64,000 nucleotides of DNA from contig NZ_CP108067.1 of NCBI RefSeq assembly GCF_036178145.1, forward strand, positions 2,480,001 to 2,544,000. Reading direction: 5' to 3'. Shown piece after piece: positions 57,460-64,000 of the stretch. This stretch comes from Streptomyces sp. NBC_00273 (GTDB lineage Bacteria; Actinomycetota; Actinomycetes; Streptomycetales; Streptomycetaceae). The position numbers and the translations under genes are program-made. How positions within the stretch are numbered: the first letter of the stretch is position 1; every line of letters begins with the position of its first letter. The notes beneath the pieces were generated by a model. The model was given only the letters and a program-made list of their open reading frames with translations, did not search any database and was not told the origin of the DNA.

Positions 57460-59162
57460 GCACCACCCCGTACGACGATCCGGAGACTCCGGAACCGCTG
57501 GAGGCCCTGCTGGGCGACCCGGAGGACCGCGACAACCCCTTCTCCTTCGACGCCTTCCTGGCTGCCGACGACCGCGGTGACCTGCTGCAGGCGGGTGAGC
57601 GGGCGCTCGATGCGTACGGACTGGGCTCCGAGTTCGTCCCGGTACGGCTCGGGGGCCGGCTGGACCGCGCCGACCGGCTGGCCCGGGTGCTGCGCCCGCT
57701 GTTCCGGCGGGACGGCTCGCTGGCCCTCGGGCACGGGGCGAGCAACCTGGTCGGATCGGTCAACGTCTGGTCGCAGGGCAGCCCGGAGCAGCAGCGCTGG
57801 CTGGCGGACGTACTCCTGCGCAACGGGCGCGTGGCCGCCGCGTACACCGACATGTCCACGGGCAACGACGTCGCGCACACCGCCTTCCGGGGCGAGCTGC
57901 GCGCAGGCCAGCTCGTGCTGAGCGGGCGCAAGGAGATCATCAACAACCTCGCGCGGGCCGAGGCCGTCACGGTCCTGGCGCGGACCAGTGATGCCCCGGG
58001 CAGCCGCAGCCACTCGATGGTGCTGGTCGACATGGCCGCCGCACCGCGCGAGAAGCTGCGCTTCCTACCGCGATACCGGACCTCGGGCGTGCGCGGCATG
58101 TACCTGGGCGGACTGGAGTTCCTGGACTGCCCGCTGCCCGCGAGCGCCCTGACCGGCACCGCCGGCCAGGCCATGGAGACGATTCTGCGGGCCTTCCAGG
58201 TCACCCGCGCCGTCCTGCCCGCCGCCGCCGTGGGCATGGCGGACCAGCAGCTGCGCACCGTCACGGACTTCGCCGTCCACCGCCGCCTGTACGGCCGGGC
58301 CGTCGCCGAGCTGCCGCACGCCCGGTCCGTGCTGGTGGGAGCCTTCCTCGATCTGCTGATCGCCGACTGCTTCGCCACTTCGGTGTGTCGCGCCCTGCAC
58401 CTGCTGCCGGGGCAGACGAGCGTGTACGCGGCGGCGGTCAAGTACCTGGTGCCGCGGCTCTTCCACGAGAGCGGCCAGGCACTGTCGGTGGTGCTGGGCG
58501 CGCGTGCCTTCCTGCGCGAAGGACCGCACGCGATCTTCCAGAAGCACGCCCGGGACCTGCCGGTCGCCTCCCTCGTCCATGCGGGAGGCACCGTCTGCCA
58601 GGCGACGATCATCCCGCAGCTGCCCCGGCTGGCCCGTACCGGCTGGCTCGGTGGTGAAGCGGCCCCGGCCGCCGTCTTCGACCTGTCGAGTGCCCTGCCC
58701 GAGCTCGACTTCGACCGGCTGGGCATCACGGCGGGGCGCCACGACCCGCTGATGGGGACGCTGACCGAGGCGGCCGCCCGGCTGCGCGGAGAGCCGGTGC
58801 TGGGGGCGCTCTGCAAGCGTCTGACGGACGAACTCACCGCGCTGCGCGAGGCCTGCGGCGAGCTGGCGCCCCGGGACCGAACCCCGCTGGCCGGCCCGGT
58901 GAGCTTCGAGATCGCCGAACGGTACGCGGTGCTGCTGGCCGCGGCCTGCTGCCTCGGCGTCTGGCTGCACGACCCCGACCGCTCCGGAGCCTTCCTGCGC
59001 GAGCCGGCCTGGCTCGCGGGTGCGCTCTCCCGGCTGACCGACCGGCTCGGACGCCCGCCTGTGGCCGGCGCCGACGCGGGTGAGGCCGCCGTCTTCGCCG
59101 AGCTGATGCGCCGGTACGAGGACCGGCGCGGCTTCGACCTGACCGGCCGCCGGCTCGTCTGA
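57456..59162 (+). CDS. second acyl-CoA dehydrogenase homologue, catalytic Glu missing
   Basis: A 568-residue paralogue of the preceding protein, same layout with a long C-terminal helical part. Core motifs are weaker: AAYTDMSTGND in place of the usual T-E-x-x-x-G-S, and RKEIINNLARAEAV. At the base position the sequence reads HAGGTV, so Gly377 replaces Glu; I see no acid at the aligned site. It may be an inactive partner forming a heteromeric complex with the upstream protein, as known for some mycobacterial FadE pairs, or use a base from elsewhere. Four-nt ATGA overlap with the upstream gene implies stoichiometric synthesis. Confidence 0.85.
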   Translation: MSTTPYDDPETPEPLEALLGDPEDRDNPFSFDAFLAADDRGDLLQAGERALDAYGLGSEFVPVRLGGRLDRADRLARVLRPLFRRDGSLALGHGASNLVGSVNVWSQGSPEQQRWLADVLLRNGRVAAAYTDMSTGNDVAHTAFRGELRAGQLVLSGRKEIINNLARAEAVTVLARTSDAPGSRSHSMVLVDMAAAPREKLRFLPRYRTSGVRGMYLGGLEFLDCPLPASALTGTAGQAMETILRAFQVTRAVLPAAAVGMADQQLRTVTDFAVHRRLYGRAVAELPHARSVLVGAFLDLLIADCFATSVCRALHLLPGQTSVYAAAVKYLVPRLFHESGQALSVVLGARAFLREGPHAIFQKHARDLPVASLVHAGGTVCQATIIPQLPRLARTGWLGGEAAPAAVFDLSSALPELDFDRLGITAGRHDPLMGTLTEAAARLRGEPVLGALCKRLTDELTALREACGELAPRDRTPLAGPVSFEIAERYAVLLAAACCLGVWLHDPDRSGAFLREPAWLAGALSRLTDRLGRPPVAGADAGEAAVFAELMRRYEDRRGFDLTGRRLV

Positions 59163-59175
59163 GAAAGGGCTCCCC

Positions 59176-59949
59176 ATGGCCATGTACGTACGTGTCGACG
59201 GCACGGGACCCGTCGCGACCATCCGGCTGCTGCGCCCCGCCTTCAGCCCGGTCGATCCCCGGCTGCCGCAGGAGCTGACGGAGGCCTGCACGCGGGTCGG
59301 CGCGGACCCGGCCGTCCGCGCCGTGCTGATCTACGGGAACAAGCGGGTCTTCGCCGCCGGCGCCGACCTCGGCGGCCTGGCCGGCCGGACCCCGGCCGAG
59401 GCCTCGGCGCACACGCAGTTGCTGCACCGTGCGTTCGACGCGGTCGCAGACATCCCCAAGCCGGTGATCGCCGCGATCTGCGGGCACGCCCTGGGCGGAG
59501 GGCTGGAGCTGGCGCTGTGCGCCGACTACCGGATGGCGGGCGAGGGCGCGCTGCTGGGGCTGCCGGAGACGGGGCTCGGGATCATCCCGGGGACCGGCGG
59601 CACGCAGCGGCTGCCGAGGCTCGTGGGGCCGGGCCGGGCCAAGAAGCTGATCTTCACGGGCTGTCGCCTCACGGCGGCCGAGGCCTACGACATCGGGCTG
59701 GTGGACGAGGTGGTGCCCGATGCCCGGGTCCTCACTGCGGCACTGGACCTGGCCGGGCGGTTCGCTGCCGGGCCGACCGCCGCGCTGGCCGCGGCCAAGC
59801 GCGCGGTCGACGGCGGGATCGGTCTGCCGATGGGCACCGCACTTGACCTGGAGCGCGCGGAGTACGCCGCGCTCTTCGCCACCGAGGACCACCTGCGTGG
59901 CATCCGGGCCGCGGTGGAGGGCCGGCCGGCCGAGTTCACGGGTCGGTGA
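59176..59949 (+). CDS. enoyl-CoA hydratase/isomerase (crotonase family)
   Basis: Crotonase-fold enzyme of 257 residues. Both catalytic glutamates of classical enoyl-CoA hydratase are present: Glu111 in GGGLELALCADY and Glu131 in PETGLGIIPGTGGTQRL. The oxyanion hole is formed by FAAGADLGGL and CGHALGGG. It should hydrate the 2,3-unsaturated acyl made by the dehydrogenase pair, or shift the double bond. AAAGGG lies just before ATG 59176, 13 nt after the previous stop. Acting on ACP- rather than CoA-bound acyl groups is possible given the FAAL and ACP. Confidence 0.92.
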   Translation: MAMYVRVDGTGPVATIRLLRPAFSPVDPRLPQELTEACTRVGADPAVRAVLIYGNKRVFAAGADLGGLAGRTPAEASAHTQLLHRAFDAVADIPKPVIAAICGHALGGGLELALCADYRMAGEGALLGLPETGLGIIPGTGGTQRLPRLVGPGRAKKLIFTGCRLTAAEAYDIGLVDEVVPDARVLTAALDLAGRFAAGPTAALAAAKRAVDGGIGLPMGTALDLERAEYAALFATEDHLRGIRAAVEGRPAEFTGR

Positions 59950-60106
59950 CGGCGGCGGCCGGCCCGGACGCAGCAGTCGCTCCGGACCCCGCCGCGCCGC
60001 CGACCCGTACCGTCCCGCCCCCGCGGCGCCCTGCCGATCCGCTTCCCGCGACGCACACCGCACACCCTGTTCCGACGATCACGGCCGGAGTTGAAACCCA
60101 CTCGCC

Positions 60107-61519
60107 ATGCCCAGCCGCCATCCGCTCTCCCACGCCCAGCGCGCCCTGTGGTTCCTGCACCGGGTGTCGCCCACGGGCGGCACCTACCACACCGGTGTCG
60201 CCCTCCACGTGCGCTCCGCCCTCGACACCGCCGCCCTGGAGCGGGCGGTCGACCTCGTCGCCCGCCGGCACGAGCTGCTGCGCTCGGTGTTCGCCGAGAG
60301 CGACGGCGAGCCCGTCCGCATCCAGCACGAGGAGCCGACGGCACCCCTCGTCGTCCGTGAGCTGCCCGGGACGGACGACGACGCGTTGCGGGCGGCCGTC
60401 CGCGCGGAGCTGCTGGCCCCCTTCGACCTCGGGCTGAGGGGCGCCTTCCGCTTCCGGCTGCTGCGGCGCAGCCCCCAGGACGCCGTCCTGCTGGTCGCCG
60501 GACACCACATCGCCACCGACGCCACGTCCAACTGGCTGGTGCTGCGCGACATGATGCACGCCTACCGCGACCTCGTCGCGGGCGAGGAGCCGGAGACCGG
60601 CGCCCCGAGCGGCAGTCACGACACCTACGTGGCCAAGGAGAGCGCGCTGCTCTCCTCGCCCCGCGGCGCGAGGATGGAGGAGTACTGGCGGGAGGTCTGC
60701 GAGGGTGCCGTGCCCGCCGAACTTCCCCTGGACCGCGCGCGCCCGGCAGGACACGGCGGCGGCAACGGCCGCACCCACCGCATCGACCTCGGTGCGGACC
60801 GGGTGGAGCCGCTGCGCCGGACGGCACACGCAGACGGCGTCTCGCTCTTCTCCTACCTGCTGGGCACCTTCCAGGCCACCCTGCACCGGTACACCCGGCA
60901 GAACGCGTTCCTCCTCGGCTGCCCCACGACGACCCGGATCAGCCCGGCCGTCCGCGAAGTGGTCGGCAACCTGATCAACACGCTCGTCCTCAGGGCGGAC
61001 TTCACCCCGGGCACCACCCTGCGGGACGCGGCGCTGGCCGCCGACCGCCAGGTCAAGGGCGGCCTCGCCCGAGTGGGCTACCCGTTCGAGCTGATTACAC
61101 GGGCGGCCAACCGCCCCCGCACGGGCGCTGGTTCGTCGCTGTGCCGGATCACCTTCAACATGATCGGCACCGCGACGCCCGACCCGCTGCTGCGCCTGCT
61201 GCTGGACAGCGCCGACGACCGGCGGACCGCCCGGTTCGCCGGACTCCTCCTCCACCCCTACGACCTCCCGCAGGCCGAGGGCCAGTTGGACCTCGCGGTC
61301 AGCATCCGGCAGAGCACCGACTCCCTGACCATGGAGTTCCGCTACGACGCGGACCTCTTCGACGAGGCCACCGTGGCCCGGCTCGGGGGCTGTTTCGTGC
61401 GTGCGCTGGACGCCGCAGTCGCGGATCCGGGGCTGCCGGTGGCCCGGCTCCGCCTGATGGACGGTACCGAGTGGGCGCGGCTCCTCGGCCTGGGCGGGGA
61501 CGGTTCCGGGCATGGCTGA
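60107..61519 (+). CDS. free-standing NRPS condensation domain protein
   Basis: A single condensation domain of 470 residues without attached A or PCP domains. It begins with the C-domain motif PLSHAQRALWFLH (C1), has the active site as GHHIATDA (His133-His134-x3-Asp138, Ala instead of the usual Gly after Asp), and later GCPTTTR and VGNLINTLVLR (C4/C5). It would join the carrier-bound fatty acyl group to an amine or alcohol. Which acceptor is used cannot be read. A 157-bp gap separates it from the hydratase gene and no good ribosome site is seen. The downstream gene overlaps by 8 nt. Confidence 0.9.
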   Translation: MPSRHPLSHAQRALWFLHRVSPTGGTYHTGVALHVRSALDTAALERAVDLVARRHELLRSVFAESDGEPVRIQHEEPTAPLVVRELPGTDDDALRAAVRAELLAPFDLGLRGAFRFRLLRRSPQDAVLLVAGHHIATDATSNWLVLRDMMHAYRDLVAGEEPETGAPSGSHDTYVAKESALLSSPRGARMEEYWREVCEGAVPAELPLDRARPAGHGGGNGRTHRIDLGADRVEPLRRTAHADGVSLFSYLLGTFQATLHRYTRQNAFLLGCPTTTRISPAVREVVGNLINTLVLRADFTPGTTLRDAALAADRQVKGGLARVGYPFELITRAANRPRTGAGSSLCRITFNMIGTATPDPLLRLLLDSADDRRTARFAGLLLHPYDLPQAEGQLDLAVSIRQSTDSLTMEFRYDADLFDEATVARLGGCFVRALDAAVADPGLPVARLRLMDGTEWARLLGLGGDGSGHG

Positions 61520-62465
61520 GATCACGTACCGCACGGTGCGCGCGGCCGGTCGCCGGACGCACCTCGCCGAGGCGGGCGAAGGACCGCTGGTGCTGCTGCT
61601 CCACGGGTTCCCCGAACTCTCGTACTCCTGGCGGCACCAGCTCACCGGCCTCGCGGAGGCCGGCTTCCACGCGGTGGCGCCCGACATGCGGGGGTACGGG
61701 GAGACGGAGAGCCCCGAGGACGTGCGGGAGTTCACCGTGCACCACCTGGTGGGTGACGTCGTCGCGCTGATCGGCGCGCTCGGCGCGGAGCGGGCCGTCC
61801 TGGCCGGGCACGACTGGGGGGCCCAGATCGCCTGGCACACCGCTCTGATGCGCCCCGACCTGGTGCGCGGTGTGGCCGGGTTGAGCATCCCGTACCGCCC
61901 GCGGGCGGGCCTGCCGCCGCTGCCCGCGATGCGCCGGGCACACGGGGACGGCTTCTACATGCTGCACATGCAGCGGCCGGGCGTCGTGGAGGCGGAGTGG
62001 GAGCGCGACGTGGCGGGCTCGCTGCGGCGGCTCTTCGCGGGCACGTCGGGCGGGGCCGCCGCCTTCTCCCCCGTGGTGCCCGACGGTGGCGGACTACTCG
62101 ACGTCTACCCTCCCTCCGACGGGCTGCCCGGCTGGCTGGGAGAGGACGATCTCGCGGTGTACGCGGCCGCGTTCGCCCGCACCGGCTTCGGCGGAGGCCT
62201 GAACTGGTACCGCAACCTGACGGCGAACTGGGAGCTGACCGCCCCCTTCAACCGCGCCAGGATCGCCGTCCCGGCCCTGTACCTGGCCGGCGAGGACGAC
62301 TTCGTCGTCCGCGGCGCCGACCGTTCCCGGCTCGACGAGGAACTGCGCCGGGCCGTACCCGGCCTGCGCGCGAGCATCGCGCTGCCGGGCTGCGGCCACT
62401 GGACGCAACAGGAGCGGCCCGAGGAGGTCACGGCCGCCTTGGCCGACTTCGCCCGCCACTTGTGA
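61512..62465 (+). CDS. epoxide hydrolase-like alpha/beta-hydrolase
   Basis: Soluble alpha/beta-hydrolase of 317 residues with an epoxide-hydrolase plan: HGFPE oxyanion motif at 31-35, nucleophile Asp101 in GHDWGAQ, a cap domain from about 130 to 230, the charge-relay acid around GEDDFV and the catalytic His in PGCGHWTQQERPEE. An Asp nucleophile points to epoxide or haloalkane hydrolysis rather than ester cleavage. Its start overlaps the condensation gene by 8 nt. If the acyl chain is epoxidised, this enzyme could open it to a diol, but no oxygenase gene is seen in the window. Confidence 0.87.
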   Translation: MAEITYRTVRAAGRRTHLAEAGEGPLVLLLHGFPELSYSWRHQLTGLAEAGFHAVAPDMRGYGETESPEDVREFTVHHLVGDVVALIGALGAERAVLAGHDWGAQIAWHTALMRPDLVRGVAGLSIPYRPRAGLPPLPAMRRAHGDGFYMLHMQRPGVVEAEWERDVAGSLRRLFAGTSGGAAAFSPVVPDGGGLLDVYPPSDGLPGWLGEDDLAVYAAAFARTGFGGGLNWYRNLTANWELTAPFNRARIAVPALYLAGEDDFVVRGADRSRLDEELRRAVPGLRASIALPGCGHWTQQERPEEVTAALADFARHL

Positions 62466-62520
62466 ACCCCCCACGCACGTCCCCACGGCCGTCCGGCCAC
62501 CGCACGAAAGGACCACCGTC

Positions 62521-62787
62521 ATGAGCAAGCCCACCACCCCCGAGGACATCGCCGCCTGGCTGACCGAGAAGGTCGCGTTCTACCTGGAGATCCCCGAAGC
62601 GGACATCCTGCCGGACGTCAAGCTCGTCGAGTACGGGCTGGAGTCCGTGTACGCGCTGGCCTTGGTCGGCGACGTGGAGGACGAGTTCGAGATCGAGGTC
62701 GAGCCCACCCTGGCGTGGGACTACCCGACGATCAACGCGCTGACCGGCCTGCTCGGCGAGCTGCTGGCCGGCGTTCCGGCCGCCTGA
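62521..62787 (+). CDS. acyl carrier protein
   Basis: An 88-residue discrete carrier protein. The phosphopantetheine attachment serine is Ser42 in YGLESVYAL, a variant of the usual GLDS. Helix 1 (AAWLTEKVAFYLEI) and the acidic helix after the serine (DVEDEFEIEVEP) fit the ACP fold. Strong ribosome site AAAGGA upstream. Almost certainly the acceptor for the FAAL-activated fatty acid and the donor to the condensation domain. No dedicated phosphopantetheinyl transferase is seen in the window. Confidence 0.95.
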   Translation: MSKPTTPEDIAAWLTEKVAFYLEIPEADILPDVKLVEYGLESVYALALVGDVEDEFEIEVEPTLAWDYPTINALTGLLGELLAGVPAA

Positions 62788-62829
62788 CCCGCTCCCCCGC
62801 ACCCACCACCGATCAGGAAGGTCCCACAG

Positions 62830-63906
62830 ATGCGCGCGGCCATCACCCGCTCGGGGAAGCTCAGCGTGGAAGAGGTCCCGATGCCCGTACCGCAGGCGGG
62901 CCAGGTGCTGGTACGCACCCTCGCCTGCGGGATCTGCGGCTCGGACCTGCACGCCTTGGACGACCCCGGGGCGTTCGCCGAGGTGTCGCGCCGCTCGGGC
63001 GGTGTCCCGTACGACATCCGGGACGGCATCGTGCTCGGCCACGAGTTCGTGGCCGAGGTCGTCGACTACGGTCCGGGCACCGCCCGGATGCTGCCGACGG
63101 GTACGACGGTGTGCGGTCCGCCGATCGGGTTCGGTCCCCAGGGCAGCGGGATCATCGGCTACACGCCGGCCTTCCCCGGCGGCTTCGGCGAGTACATGCT
63201 GCTGTCCGAGGCCTTCATGCTGCCGGTGCCGGGCGGGCTGGATCCGCGGACCGCGGCGCTCACGGAACCCTTCTCCGTCGCCGCCAGGGCGGTGCGCCGG
63301 GCGGAAGTCGCGCCCGGCACAGTGGCCATGGTCCTGGGGCTGGGGCCGATCGGGCTGGGAGTCGTCGCCACGCTCAAGGCCCGGGGTCACGGACCGGTCG
63401 TCGCGGTCGACTTCTCCGCCCGACGGCGGGAGTTGGCCGGCCGGCTCGGCGCCGACATCCTGGTCGATCCGGCGGCCGAGTCACCGTACGACCGGTGGAC
63501 CTCGCTCGGCGTCATTCCCGGAATGATGGACCGGATGGCGGCCGAATACCGGGGCATCAAGGCCACCGAAACCGTGATCTTCGAGTGCGTCGGGGCTCCG
63601 GGCATGCTCGCCCAGGTCGTCGCCGGCGCCCCGGCGGCGGCCAGGATCATGCTGGTGGGCGTCTGCCTGCGGCCCGACTCCGTAGAGCCGGGCGTAGTGG
63701 CGGGCAAGGAACTCGACATTCGCGGCTCGTTCGGCGGCAGCCCGGCCGAGTACCGGCAGACGCTGAGGGATATAGCGGAAGGGCAGATCGACGCGGGAGT
63801 GGCCATAACCGGCACCACCGGACTCGATGGACTGGCCGAGGCGATCACCGCTCTGAGCGTGCCGGATCTGCACGCGAAAGTCATCGTCGAGCCGCAGTCC
63901 GGCTGA
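62830..63906 (+). CDS. zinc-dependent alcohol dehydrogenase (MDR family)
   Basis: Medium-chain dehydrogenase of 358 residues related to threonine/sorbitol dehydrogenases. Catalytic zinc ligands are Cys36 in GICGSDLH and His71-Glu72 in GHEF; the Rossmann motif is GLGPIGLG near 170. The four-cysteine structural-zinc lobe is missing, so only one zinc is expected. It could oxidise the beta-hydroxyacyl product of the hydratase or another alcohol. AGGAAGG precedes the ATG. Last gene of the locus, followed by a 13-bp hairpin at 63949-63981. Confidence 0.9.
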   Translation: MRAAITRSGKLSVEEVPMPVPQAGQVLVRTLACGICGSDLHALDDPGAFAEVSRRSGGVPYDIRDGIVLGHEFVAEVVDYGPGTARMLPTGTTVCGPPIGFGPQGSGIIGYTPAFPGGFGEYMLLSEAFMLPVPGGLDPRTAALTEPFSVAARAVRRAEVAPGTVAMVLGLGPIGLGVVATLKARGHGPVVAVDFSARRRELAGRLGADILVDPAAESPYDRWTSLGVIPGMMDRMAAEYRGIKATETVIFECVGAPGMLAQVVAGAPAAARIMLVGVCLRPDSVEPGVVAGKELDIRGSFGGSPAEYRQTLRDIAEGQIDAGVAITGTTGLDGLAEAITALSVPDLHAKVIVEPQSG

Positions 63907-63948
63907 ACCCCGCAGAACAACGGGAACCCCCCGGCAATTCCTTCTCTC

Positions 63949-63981
63949 GAGCCCCGGCTGAAAACTCATCAGCCGGGGCTC
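63949..63981 (+). terminator. terminator closing the biosynthetic locus
   Basis: GAGCCCCGGCTGA (63949-63961), 7-nt loop AAACTCA, perfect complement at 63969-63981. It marks a probable transcription end 40 bp after the alcohol dehydrogenase gene. Confidence 0.8.
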
Positions 63982-64000
63982 CGGGCGTCCGCCCGGCCCG

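Noticed and set aside
1..64000. tRNA, rRNA, transposase or integrase genes
   Set aside because: I looked for T-loop-like GGTTCGA signatures, rRNA-like stretches and DDE/integrase motifs and found none convincing.

Overview
The window reads as chromosome of a high-GC actinomycete, almost certainly Streptomyces or a close relative such as Kitasatospora. Evidence is strong G/C bias at third codon positions, many GTG/TTG starts behind GGAGG-like ribosome sites, and typical streptomycete gene groups: a complete ethylmalonyl-CoA operon beside psd-pssA, an Ada/AlkA fusion next to ogt, large PAS/GAF/SpoIIE phosphatases and a secreted tripeptidyl aminopeptidase. No rRNA, tRNA, CRISPR array or intact insertion sequence was recognised.

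Layout. 1-6.7 kb: a minus-strand peptide-catabolism set (S9 peptidase cut by the window edge, M20 hydrolase, M55 D-aminopeptidase), an SRPBCC protein, an unknown protein, and an Rv2578c-type radical SAM gene with a LexA-like box in its promoter. 6.7-9.5 kb: secreted S33 peptidase, RidA protein, HEAT-repeat protein. 9.5-19.2 kb: ethylmalonyl-CoA pathway. A tandemly duplicated 3-hydroxybutyryl-CoA dehydrogenase and a TetR regulator precede ccr-meaA-mcl-mch-mcd; the ccr promoter has two operator-like repeats, and a 24-nt element is shared upstream of the dehydrogenase and ccr. 19.3-20.9 kb: psd-pssA, closed by a perfect 18-bp hairpin. 21.1-23.2 kb: alkylation repair genes. 23.3-31.6 kb: SHOCT protein, unknown protein, Nudix hydrolase, a GT2/polytopic membrane protein pair, BCCT transporter and glycerate kinase. 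31.7-39.6 kb: isochorismatase-like hydrolase, divergent GlxA-type regulator coupled to a transmembrane SpoIIE phosphatase, a second convergent SpoIIE phosphatase, and a sulfite-oxidase-like molybdoenzyme. 39.9-45.6 kb: aminotransferase and DMT exporter divergent from an Lrp regulator, macro-domain protein with a CrtI-like oxidoreductase, inositol-phosphatase-like enzyme.

45.6-52.8 kb is an accessory island: a DUF1360 protein, a 51-aa Cys-rich protein of a type also carried by actinophages, a 665-bp non-coding stretch full of palindromes, and a 1,827-residue protein of about 19 Ig-like repeats. Sixteen of those repeats carry four cysteines each, and there is no evident signal peptide or wall anchor.

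53.1-63.9 kb is the most interesting region: a compact co-directional nine-gene locus bounded by strong hairpins. It encodes a type II thioesterase, fatty acyl-AMP ligase, two acyl-CoA dehydrogenase homologues (catalytic Glu replaced by Asp in one and Gly in the other), enoyl-CoA hydratase, a free-standing condensation domain, an epoxide-hydrolase-like enzyme, a discrete acyl carrier protein and a zinc alcohol dehydrogenase. The parts suggest that a fatty acid is activated and loaded onto the carrier protein, oxidised at the alpha/beta carbons, then joined by the condensation domain to an acceptor that cannot be read from the sequence. No NRPS adenylation module, ketosynthase, transporter or regulator accompanies it inside the window.
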